Origin: an uncultured Acetatifactor sp. | GTDB lineage: Bacteria > Bacillota > Clostridia > Lachnospirales > Lachnospiraceae | Reading direction: 5' to 3' | Length of the DNA stretch: 10,498 nt | NCBI GenBank assembly: GCA_934394515.1 | Contig: CAKRRU010000092.1 | Coordinates: 1 to 10,498 of the forward strand | In this document: positions 1 through 5,972 of the stretch, piece after piece | Numbering within the stretch: the stretch's first letter is position 1 | How the letters are laid out: every line of letters starts with the position of its first letter | Notes under the pieces: model-generated | The model's database searches: none | The model's input: only the letters and a program-made list of their open reading frames with translations | Told to the model about the DNA's origin: nothing | Made by a program: the position numbers and the translations under genes

Positions 1-48
1 GAAGAATAGCACTCTTTCCAGTGCAGGCTGGTGTAATATCATATGCAT
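1..48 (-). CDS. 5' end of an unidentified gene, cut by the window edge
   Basis: Only 16 codons are visible, reading MHMILHQPALERVLFF on the minus strand, with no stop before the window edge. An AGAGGA ribosome binding site (55-60) lies 6 bases before the ATG at 48. A second in-frame ATG at 42 is 12 bases from the same site, so the first is preferred. The gene follows the aminotransferase in the same direction, with a strong hairpin (68-114) between them, and no convincing promoter is seen in the gap. It may therefore be the next member of the same operon. The fragment is too short to assign a family; reality rests on the ribosome binding site and the open frame. Confidence 0.45.
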   Translation of the reverse strand, partial: MHMILHQPALERVLFF

Positions 49-54
49 AATTTA

Positions 55-60
55 TCCTCT
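55..60 (-). promoter_or_regulatory. Ribosome binding site for the edge gene
   Basis: The minus strand reads AGAGGA, 6 bases before the ATG at 48. This site is the main reason for calling a gene at the left edge. It begins only 7 bases after the foot of the 68-114 hairpin, so that structure could affect ribosome access. Confidence 0.5.
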
Positions 61-67
61 ACAGCAT

Positions 68-114
68 AGTAACTATCCGGCACCGCTTATGGACTGCGAT
101 TCCGGATAGTTACT
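68..114. repeat. Perfect 13-bp inverted repeat (hairpin) after the aminotransferase
   Basis: AGTAACTATCCGG (68-80) and CCGGATAGTTACT (102-114) are exact reverse complements around a 21-base loop. The loop can form a further 3-bp pairing, CGC 84-86 with GCG 96-98. The hairpin starts 10 bases past the aminotransferase stop on the minus strand. No run of T follows it in either direction, so it is not a standard intrinsic terminator. It could be an mRNA-stabilising or processing hairpin within an operon, a U-tract-less terminator, or a copy of a dispersed intergenic palindrome. The inverted repeat is seen directly; its role is unknown. Confidence 0.75.
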
Positions 115-124
115 TAAAAATGCC

Positions 125-1303
125 CTATTTATTATTTTGTTCTGCTCTTAATTTTTCTACGAAATGTCCCAGTCTGCCGATAGCAATCTTCAGTTTCTCC
201 AGGGAGTACGCATAGGAGATTCTAAGATACCCCTCGCCACTGTCACCGAATGCGGTTCCGGGTACAGCAGCTACTTTTTCCTCCTCCAGGAAACGGGTGG
301 CAAATTCTTCACTGGTCATGCCGAATTCCTTGATGCAGGGGAATACATAGAATGCGCCGTAAGGCTCAAAGCATTCCAGTCCCATTTCACGAAACGCATT
401 CATCAGAAAGCGTCTTCTCTGATTATAGGCCGTGCGCATTTCCTCGATGTCGGGATCTCCGTTTTTCAGTGCTTCCACTGCCGCATACTGGCTGGTGGTA
501 GGTGCACACATAATGGCAAACTGATGGATCTTCGTCATCTGCTGGATGATAGCAGCCGGTCCGCAGCAATAGCCCAGTCTCCAACCGGTCATGGCATAAG
601 CCTTGGAGAAACCGTTAATGTAAATGGTACGCTCCTTCATGCCGGGCAGGCTGACGATGGACACATGCTTCTCTTTATAAGTAAGCTCAGAATAGATCTC
701 GTCAGACATAACAAAAATGTCATGTTCTTCGATAACTTTCGCAATGGCTTCCAGATCAGACTTCTCCATGATGGCACCGGTAGGGTTGTTCGGGAAAGGA
801 AGGATCAACACTTTTGTCTTGTCCGTGATCGCTGCTTCCAGTTCCTCTGCAGTCAGGCGGAATTCATTCTCTGCTTTCAGATCGATGATCACCGGCGTTG
901 CTCCTGCCAGGACCGCACAGGGCTCATAGGATACATAACTGGGCTGGGGGATCAGCACTTCGTCTCCCGGATTACACATGGCACGCAGTCCGATGTCGAT
1001 AGCCTCGGAACCCCCGACCGTTACCAGCACTTCGTGCTGCCAGTCATAGGTTACACCCTGTTTTCTCTCAATCGTACGACAGATCTCCTGACGCAGATCC
1101 TTCAGACCGGCGTTGGAAGTATAAAAGGTTCTTCCTTTTTCCAGGGAATAGATACCCTCATCCCGGATGTGCCAGGGAGTGTCGAAGTCCGGTTCTCCCA
1201 CACCCAGAGAGATGGCATCCTGCATCTCACTTACAATATCAAAAAATTTGCGGATACCCGATGGTTTGATATCCACTACTTTATCAGCTAATGGATTTCT
1301 CAT
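125..1303 (-). CDS. PLP-dependent class I/II aminotransferase, AlaT/PatA-like
   Basis: This 392-residue protein has the full length of fold-type I aminotransferases. The motif SGIRKFFD near residues 15-22 and ISLGVGEPDF at 31-40 are typical of the B. subtilis AlaT/PatA group. PNNPTG (171-176) and SDEIYSELTY (200-209) supply the cofactor-contacting Asn, Asp201 and Tyr204. GFSKAYAMTGWRLG carries the Schiff-base lysine Lys234. The C-terminal GYLRISYAYS holds the arginine that normally binds the substrate carboxylate. It should move an amino group between an amino acid and a 2-oxoacid in the cytoplasm, with alanine/pyruvate/glutamate the best guess from the resemblance; the substrate cannot be fixed from sequence. 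Its ATG overlaps the stop of the upstream Lrp gene as ATGA, implying translational coupling and control by that regulator. Confidence 0.93.
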   Translation of the reverse strand: MRNPLADKVVDIKPSGIRKFFDIVSEMQDAISLGVGEPDFDTPWHIRDEGIYSLEKGRTFYTSNAGLKDLRQEICRTIERKQGVTYDWQHEVLVTVGGSEAIDIGLRAMCNPGDEVLIPQPSYVSYEPCAVLAGATPVIIDLKAENEFRLTAEELEAAITDKTKVLILPFPNNPTGAIMEKSDLEAIAKVIEEHDIFVMSDEIYSELTYKEKHVSIVSLPGMKERTIYINGFSKAYAMTGWRLGYCCGPAAIIQQMTKIHQFAIMCAPTTSQYAAVEALKNGDPDIEEMRTAYNQRRRFLMNAFREMGLECFEPYGAFYVFPCIKEFGMTSEEFATRFLEEEKVAAVPGTAFGDSGEGYLRISYAYSLEKLKIAIGRLGHFVEKLRAEQNNK

Positions 1304-1782
1304 GGGGTGATCATCTCTCTTTCATCTTCTTTTTTTACAGCAAATGCGGTTCCGTGATCCTTGTATTTCTTCAGGATGAAATGGGTCGCAGTGCTAAGTA
1401 CGGAATCCAGCGTAGACAGCTTATCGGATACAAAACTGGACACTTCCCGCAGCGTCTTGCCTTCCAGAATGACCATCAGGTCGTAAGCGCCGGACATCAG
1501 ATACACGCTGCGTACCTCGGGATATTTGTAAATGCGCTCCGCAATGCTGTCAAATCCCTGTCCTCTCTGGGGGGTCACACGCACCTCGATCAGAGCGCTT
1601 ACTTTCTCAATGTCGGTCTTCTCCCAGTTGATCAGGGTATGATATCCGCAGATAACGCCTTCTGCTTCCAGTGCTGCAATCTCATTTACCACATCGATCT
1701 CTTCCACACCCAGGATCACTGCCAGTTCCTTCAGATCGATCCGGCTGTTCTTCTCTATGATTGCCAATAATTCTTCTCTCAT
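1300..1782 (-). CDS. Lrp/AsnC-family transcriptional regulator
   Basis: This 160-residue protein has the usual Lrp/AsnC length and layout. An N-terminal winged helix-turn-helix (about 1-48) contains the segment DLKELAVILGVEEIDVV. A C-terminal RAM effector-binding domain (about 60-140) has VSALIEVRVTP and the SGAYDLMVILEG segment typical of the amino-acid-sensing fold. Such proteins form dimers to octamers and usually regulate nearby amino-acid genes. The gene ends in a 4-base ATGA overlap with the downstream aminotransferase, the same arrangement as AlaR-AlaT of B. subtilis, so it probably senses an amino acid handled by that enzyme. The start at 1782 is supported by an AGGAG site (1791-1795) 8 bases upstream. 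That site begins directly after the stop codon of the preceding gene. Confidence 0.93.
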   Translation of the reverse strand: MREELLAIIEKNSRIDLKELAVILGVEEIDVVNEIAALEAEGVICGYHTLINWEKTDIEKVSALIEVRVTPQRGQGFDSIAERIYKYPEVRSVYLMSGAYDLMVILEGKTLREVSSFVSDKLSTLDSVLSTATHFILKKYKDHGTAFAVKKEDEREMITP

Positions 1783-1796
1783 GCCAATATCTCCTT

Positions 1797-2873
1797 TTAT
1801 TCTGCTTCTTTATAGATCTCATCTCTCTGGGGACGGTCCATATAGCGGACTTCATCCTCGTTCAGGATCAGTCTGTCATTGCTGTCTGTAAACCTCCCGA
1901 CGATCGTCGCCGGAATCCCTTCTGCCGCCAGTGCTTCCACCACTGCGGTGCCCTCAGGGCTTGCGATGATCAGACTTCCGCCGGATCTCAGCTCATAGGG
2001 ATTCACATTGCAGTATTCGCAGACTTCCACCGTCTCCTGTCTGAGAGGAAGTTTCTTCATATCTACTGTCAGTCCAACACCTGCACCCTCTGCCATCTCC
2101 CACAGGCCGGCGAAAATGCCGCCCTCGGAAGCATCATGCATGGTACAACCGCCGGACTTCACGGCGGTAGCAGCCTCCGGTAAAATAGAATAGTACCGGT
2201 CAAACGCCGCCGCTTCTTCCACCAGATACGCAGGGTATCTCGTTAAAAGAGCTTCCTGATTCCGCGCCGCCAGATCTGCGGTACCTTCCAGGCCGATCCA
2301 TTTGGTAATGATAATGTCCTGTTCCGCCAGGCTCTGATTCAGTGCTGTTTTCCGCTTCTCAGTTGCTACCCTGCCGGAACCGGCGTCTTCTTCCGTCGCA
2401 TTGTCTTTTATGATTCCGTATCCCGTTACCGTTGCTATTGGCTGACGAACCGCACTGCTTACTCTGGTCTGTCCGCCGATGATCTGGATATTCAACTCCT
2501 CGGCGGTCGCTTCCGCTTCCGCCATCAGCGCCTTGAGTTCCGGCTCTTCCACAGTCTCCGGCAGGAAGATCACCAGTTCCGCCGCCACAGGCTCCGCGCC
2601 CGCTGCCGCCAGATTATTGGCACATTTTAAGAAAATACGGCGCATCGGCATCACGGACAGATCCTCTCTCTGGGCCTCTGCCAGATCATTCTCGCACTGC
2701 AGCTCCACGACACCTTCCTGCACACAAGTCGCCATCCGTCCCCCGGAAACAGGCTGAAAAATAGCGCAGTCTGCCCCCAGACCTGCGCTATTTGCGATTT
2801 CCGACCTTTTATTTTTCAGTTGTCTGAGAACGGAACGTTTTAAGACGTTCACGGGTACCTTGCCGCTCTTCAT
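1797..2873 (-). CDS. AIR synthase-related protein (PurM/ThiL/HypE/SelD superfamily), substrate unknown
   Basis: The 358-residue protein has the two-domain layout of the PurM superfamily, which binds ATP at a dimer interface. GLGADCAIF (31-39) corresponds to the Asp-containing metal/ATP site of HypE and ThiL. GGQTRVSSAVRQPIATVTGYG closes the N-terminal AIRS domain. In the C-terminal domain MHDASEGGIFAGLWEMAE matches the conserved helix written as M-D-P/A-T/S-x-GG in relatives. No hydrogenase maturation, thiamine or purine genes lie nearby, so it is unlikely to be a housekeeping HypE, ThiL or PurM, and the substrate is open. It sits 14 bases before the lrp gene and 16 bases after the VanW gene. 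The start has an AAAGGTGAG site about 9 bases upstream, overlapping the VanW stop. It is probably co-transcribed with both. Confidence 0.85.
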   Translation of the reverse strand: MKSGKVPVNVLKRSVLRQLKNKRSEIANSAGLGADCAIFQPVSGGRMATCVQEGVVELQCENDLAEAQREDLSVMPMRRIFLKCANNLAAAGAEPVAAELVIFLPETVEEPELKALMAEAEATAEELNIQIIGGQTRVSSAVRQPIATVTGYGIIKDNATEEDAGSGRVATEKRKTALNQSLAEQDIIITKWIGLEGTADLAARNQEALLTRYPAYLVEEAAAFDRYYSILPEAATAVKSGGCTMHDASEGGIFAGLWEMAEGAGVGLTVDMKKLPLRQETVEVCEYCNVNPYELRSGGSLIIASPEGTAVVEALAAEGIPATIVGRFTDSNDRLILNEDEVRYMDRPQRDEIYKEAE

Positions 2874-2889
2874 GTCTACTGTCTCACCT

Positions 2890-4368
2890 TTAGTCGTCTA
2901 CGATTTCTGTCTCTTGTGCAGCCGCTGCCGCTCTTGCATTCAATGATGCTGCCACATTTTTCACATGGTCGATATTGGCTGTACTGATAGCAGCCATGAT
3001 CTCTTCATAAGCCTGCGGATCGGAAGTAGCTGTTCCCACAGTGGCACTGCGGGGCACCATCTTGTAGTTGCTGCTGTTGACCTGCTCTCTGCTGACTTCC
3101 ACACCGTTTTCCGTCGTGATCTTCCACAGTCTCGCCTTATAGCCGATATGAGCACTCTCTGTCACGATATAGCCGATAGGCTGACCGGCATCTGCATAAA
3201 TCTGATCTGCCGGAGGATTGATTACTTCCAGCACTTCACTTTCATAACGGACCGAATGTCCGGCATCTCTGGTCTCTTTACCGTAGATATTGAAAGTGAT
3301 CTGCTTGTCATGGGTATATCCTTCTATATAAATCGGATAATCCGTATTGTTTACAAACTTGAAATCCTTGCCGGAGCTCTCCGCGATGGCTGCATCCGCA
3401 GACGGATCCACATAAGATACGATCATGGAATGATTATATCGCTCCGTTACTTCCAGCTCGGACAATAATACTGCATTATACAATGTCGTGGATACCTGGC
3501 AGATGCCTCCGCCCAGGCTGTCTACCACTTTACCGCTGACATACGAACCGGCCATGTAATATCCGTTTGCCGCGGAGAAAGGAGATACTGTCTTATAAGT
3601 GGAAAATTCCTCTCCGGGATACAAAGTCGTGCCGTTGATCAGGCTGCATCCGTTCGCCACGTTTGCGCTTCTGGAGGATCCGGAAGTCTTATAGGATGTG
3701 GTAAAGCTTCCCAGTACATCCGTTACCTGTGCCAGTTCCTCGGCACTGCCCTGCGGCTCATCCACTACGATTTCCAGAGGAATGCTACACGCCTCATGAT
3801 TCCATTCTTCTGTCAGATAGTCGTACACCGTGTCGATCGACTTCTCGACATCCAGTACATATCCTGTCTGTCCTTCAATCACCTGAAACTTGCCACCGTC
3901 TCTTTTTAAGGAGACATTGATGGCTTCCTGATCATATTTCGTACATTTGGTCAACAGGTCATTGATCGCCTGCAGATCAAAATCCAGTTCGATCGGATAT
4001 ACATAATTTTCATGCTGCAGATCCATCAGAATCTTGTAGCGCTCGATTACGTTTCCATGCGTTCCCAGTTCCAGTGCTTCCTCCACCAGTTCCGGATTTT
4101 TCCAGGTCACACCTAAATTGCCTGCCGTGGTCGTCACTTCATGGTCGTTCGCTGCGATCAACGTGATCTCCACCTCGTTCAAATTTTCGATATAACTCTC
4201 AACAGCGGCGGTCGCTTCCTGCGCCGTCATGCCGGACAGTTCCACATCTCCCGCATAAATCCCTGTTTTAATGGTATCCTCTGTCTTCGCCTGCACTGTC
4301 ATGCCGAACAGCAATGTCAGCGTCAGCAACAAGACACCCTGCATTCCCTTACGATACAATTTTTTCAT
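2890..4368 (-). CDS. Secreted VanW-family protein with PG-binding (YoaR-like) repeats
   Basis: From the ATG at 4368 this is a 492-residue exported protein. A basic start (MKKLYRKG) and hydrophobic core run to a VQA|K signal-peptidase site after residue 27. Residues about 30-225 resemble PG_binding_4/YoaR-type domains, with the repeat-like GIYAGDVELSGMTAQEA. The VanW domain (about 231-364) has NVANGCSLINGTTLYPGEEF, GGGICQVSTTLYNAVL and RYNHSMIVSYVDPSADAAI. The following segment to about 455 resembles a G5-like strand pattern (EVSREQVNSSNYKMVP), and an Ala-rich acidic tail ends the protein. VanW proteins are envelope-associated with unsettled biochemistry; the domain alone does not imply vancomycin resistance. 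The frame is also open to a TTG start at 4392, which has a better-spaced AGGAAG site. The ATG is chosen because it yields a clean signal peptide; its AAAGG site is 13 bases away. It lies 59 bases after the small membrane ORF. Confidence 0.88.
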   Translation of the reverse strand: MKKLYRKGMQGVLLLTLTLLFGMTVQAKTEDTIKTGIYAGDVELSGMTAQEATAAVESYIENLNEVEITLIAANDHEVTTTAGNLGVTWKNPELVEEALELGTHGNVIERYKILMDLQHENYVYPIELDFDLQAINDLLTKCTKYDQEAINVSLKRDGGKFQVIEGQTGYVLDVEKSIDTVYDYLTEEWNHEACSIPLEIVVDEPQGSAEELAQVTDVLGSFTTSYKTSGSSRSANVANGCSLINGTTLYPGEEFSTYKTVSPFSAANGYYMAGSYVSGKVVDSLGGGICQVSTTLYNAVLLSELEVTERYNHSMIVSYVDPSADAAIAESSGKDFKFVNNTDYPIYIEGYTHDKQITFNIYGKETRDAGHSVRYESEVLEVINPPADQIYADAGQPIGYIVTESAHIGYKARLWKITTENGVEVSREQVNSSNYKMVPRSATVGTATSDPQAYEEIMAAISTANIDHVKNVAASLNARAAAAAQETEIVDD

Positions 4369-4422
4369 AATATCAGTCACGCCTTTCCGCAACCTGCAAC
4401 ACTTCCTATACTCCCACTACAG

Positions 4423-4451
4423 TTGAATTAATAAAAAATAGATGTTATAGT
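4423..4451 (+). promoter_or_regulatory. Candidate extended -10 promoter for the plus-strand TPR-like gene
   Basis: TTGAAT (4423-4428), a 17-base spacer and TATAGT (4446-4451), with TG one base before the -10, fit a sigma-A extended -10 promoter. Its -35 overlaps the stop codon of the 35-residue minus-strand ORF. Transcription would start near 4458 and give a leader of about 130 bases antisense to that ORF. A weaker alternative nearer the gene is TTGAAC (4528-4533) with TAAATT (4550-4555), spacer 16. Confidence 0.45.
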
Positions 4452-4535
4452 AGGAACAATCATAGCGATTACCAGCAGTACAATAATGACTGCAGAAATG
4501 CGCTGTTTTACCTTTTTATTATTCATATTGAACAT
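4428..4535 (-). CDS. 35-residue single-pass membrane peptide, unknown function
   Basis: The minus strand encodes 35 residues: a charged start MFNMNNKKVKQR followed by a hydrophobic span, about residues 13-34 (ISAVIIVLLVIAMIVP and onward), ending in TAA. Support comes from a strong GGAGG ribosome binding site (4544-4548) 8 bases before the ATG and a near-consensus promoter upstream (4585-4613). The basic N-terminus suggests N-in insertion, with no obvious cleavage site. It is the first gene of the unit leading into the VanW gene, 59 bases downstream. I do not recognise a named family. It could be a small membrane regulator or helper of the envelope protein, or a leader peptide for the operon. 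Its size will often cause it to be missed. Confidence 0.7.
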   Translation of the reverse strand: MFNMNNKKVKQRISAVIIVLLVIAMIVPTITSIFY

Positions 4536-4584
4536 GGGCGAAACCTCCGTAAATTCTTAAAAAAGCCTTTGTTTCTGAAAGGAT

Positions 4585-4613
4585 ATTATATATGAGTTTA
4601 AAGTTTTTGGCAA
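4585..4613 (-). promoter_or_regulatory. Sigma-A promoter for the small ORF-vanW-lrp-aminotransferase unit
   Basis: On the minus strand TTGCCA (4608-4613), a 17-base spacer and a perfect TATAAT (4585-4590) form a near-consensus promoter. The start would be near 4578, giving a leader of about 43 bases before the small membrane ORF. The promoter overlaps the ribosome binding region and first seven codons of the divergent plus-strand gene, so the two units share this DNA. Confidence 0.72.
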
Positions 4614-5242
4614 GTTTAATCATATTTATTGTCTTTGTGTATACCATCATCATCGTGGCGTGGTCTTCCAAACGCCAGCGTGCCATCGCCGAACAAAAAG
4701 AAAAGGAATTCTGGGACCGGGAGAAAAAAGCCAACTCCGTCCGTAAAAAATCTCTGGACGGTCTGGATTATATCAAAATCCCTCTGGATAAACTTCCCAT
4801 GCATGCACTCTCCGAGGATGAAAAAGCCAGGGAATATAAGGAGCTTATCACTTATCTGTCCTCGCAGCCGATTGTAAACCTCACCGGATTTACGAATACC
4901 GACTTAAAGCTGGAATACGGCACCGCCAATATCACGCCGCTCTCCCAGTACGACCAGAATTACACGACCCTGGTACGTACCCTGCAACAATGGGCAGAGC
5001 TTCTCCTGAAAGCCGGCCTGACAGCGGAAGCTGAAACGGTTCTTGCCTATGCGATTTCTATCGGCACGGATGTCAGCCATACTTACTATGCTCTGGCACA
5101 GATTTATGCAGACCGGGCGGAATATGACAAAATCGCCGGACTGATCCGGCAGGCAGAGACGCTCCGCTCCGCATTACAAAAATCTATCGTCCGTACTTTG
5201 CAAGAATCTTATCCGCAAGCCTGCTCGCCTCACTGCGGGTAA
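4592..5242 (+). CDS. Membrane-anchored TPR-like protein, function unknown
   Basis: This 216-residue protein is the only plus-strand gene here. Residues 4-24 form one hydrophobic segment, followed by a basic, charged stretch (SSKRQRAIAEQKEKEFWDREKKA) typical of an N-out/C-in or signal-anchor protein with a cytoplasmic body. Residues about 125-195 are helical and TPR-like: one helix around LQQWAELLLKAGLTAEAETVLAYAI, then YYALAQIYADRAEYDKIAGLI. Such repeats usually mediate protein contacts; no catalytic motif is seen. The start has a GAAAGGA site 8 bases upstream. The last 59 bases overlap the 3' end of the convergent exonuclease gene, so about 19 residues of each protein share DNA. No terminator is seen between them. 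Family-level function is not known to me. Confidence 0.85.
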   Translation: MSLKFLASLIIFIVFVYTIIIVAWSSKRQRAIAEQKEKEFWDREKKANSVRKKSLDGLDYIKIPLDKLPMHALSEDEKAREYKELITYLSSQPIVNLTGFTNTDLKLEYGTANITPLSQYDQNYTTLVRTLQQWAELLLKAGLTAEAETVLAYAISIGTDVSHTYYALAQIYADRAEYDKIAGLIRQAETLRSALQKSIVRTLQESYPQACSPHCG

Positions 5243-5951
5243 GCTTTTCCACATCGACCTCCAAGGTTATCTTATGCTGCTCCTGTAAACGATATAACCG
5301 CTCTTTTTGCGGTTTCGTCGCGGGAGTATCTCTTTTTACCCGGAAAATCAGCGGCTGCGGCACAAATAAACTATTTGCCGCTATCATTGCTTTTGCCGCA
5401 TCTTCTGCGGACTGTGGGGATTCTGCTGTTTCTGCGCTCATTTTTACTTCATAAAACAATTCTCCCAGTTGCCGAAACAGCCTGTCCGTTGCCTTTGCAT
5501 CCTCCAACGCCCTGTGGGCGTGATGCGAAATCTCATAATATTTACATAGATACTCCAGATTCCGATGTGGCAGTTCCGGTAGATATTTTCTGGCGATCAG
5601 CAAGGTATCCACTCCGCATTTTTCAAAATTCACTTTCCTGTCCACCGCAGCCTTTTTCAAAAAAGAATAATCAAATAATATGCGATGTCCCAAAAGCGGC
5701 AAATCTCCCAGAAATCCCAAAAGCTTTGGAAACACCTCATCCAATTCCGGCGCACCTTCCAGATCCTCATCCCGGATGCCGGTGATCTCTGTGATCCGTT
5801 CTTCCAGTTTCCGTCCGGGATTCACAAATGTAGAAAATTCTTCTGTAATCTCTCCCTGTTCCACGCGGATGGCTCCGATCTCTATGATCCGGTCTTTTTT
5901 CGGATGCAGTCCCGTGGTCTCCAGATCTATACTGACATATGTGTCAAGCAT
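5184..5951 (-). CDS. DnaQ-family 3'-5' exonuclease (DEDDh)
   Basis: The 255-residue protein carries the full DEDDh active site. Exo I is IDLETTGL with Asp9 and Glu11. Exo II is in GHRILFDYSFLKK with Asp94. Exo III is HRALEDAKAT with His146 and Asp151. This fold is shared by the epsilon subunit of DNA polymerase III, the PolC proofreading domain and RNase T-like enzymes; a stand-alone protein of this kind may act on DNA or RNA ends. A linker (about 165-205) leads to a C-terminal helical motif around KPQKERLYRLQEQ and LTRSEASRLADKIL, similar to short Q-x-x-x-L/EAS motifs added to some exonucleases. A GAGG site sits 8 bases before the ATG. It follows the radical SAM gene by 21 bases, most likely in one transcript. 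Confidence 0.92.
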   Translation of the reverse strand: MLDTYVSIDLETTGLHPKKDRIIEIGAIRVEQGEITEEFSTFVNPGRKLEERITEITGIRDEDLEGAPELDEVFPKLLGFLGDLPLLGHRILFDYSFLKKAAVDRKVNFEKCGVDTLLIARKYLPELPHRNLEYLCKYYEISHHAHRALEDAKATDRLFRQLGELFYEVKMSAETAESPQSAEDAAKAMIAANSLFVPQPLIFRVKRDTPATKPQKERLYRLQEQHKITLEVDVEKLTRSEASRLADKILAKYGR

Positions 5952-5972
5952 ACTTTCTTCCTCATATTTCTT

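Noticed and set aside
68..114. Standard Rho-independent terminator for the aminotransferase
   Set aside because: The stem is strong, but no T-run follows on the minus strand (the next bases are ATGCTGTAGAGG), so it was reported as a hairpin of unknown role instead.
164..1291. Plus-strand open frame of 375 codons opposite the aminotransferase
   Set aside because: It is antisense to a complete, motif-bearing aminotransferase, shows no recognisable domain and has no ribosome binding site of note. It arises from the codon bias of the real gene.
2890..4368. Vancomycin resistance determinant
   Set aside because: The VanW domain is common in envelope proteins of Clostridia, and no vanHAX or vanRS-type genes are present nearby.
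4519..4734. Minus-strand 71-codon frame across the divergent gap
   Set aside because: It would cover the promoter, the ribosome binding site and the start of the small membrane ORF in another frame, and its translation has no coherent character.
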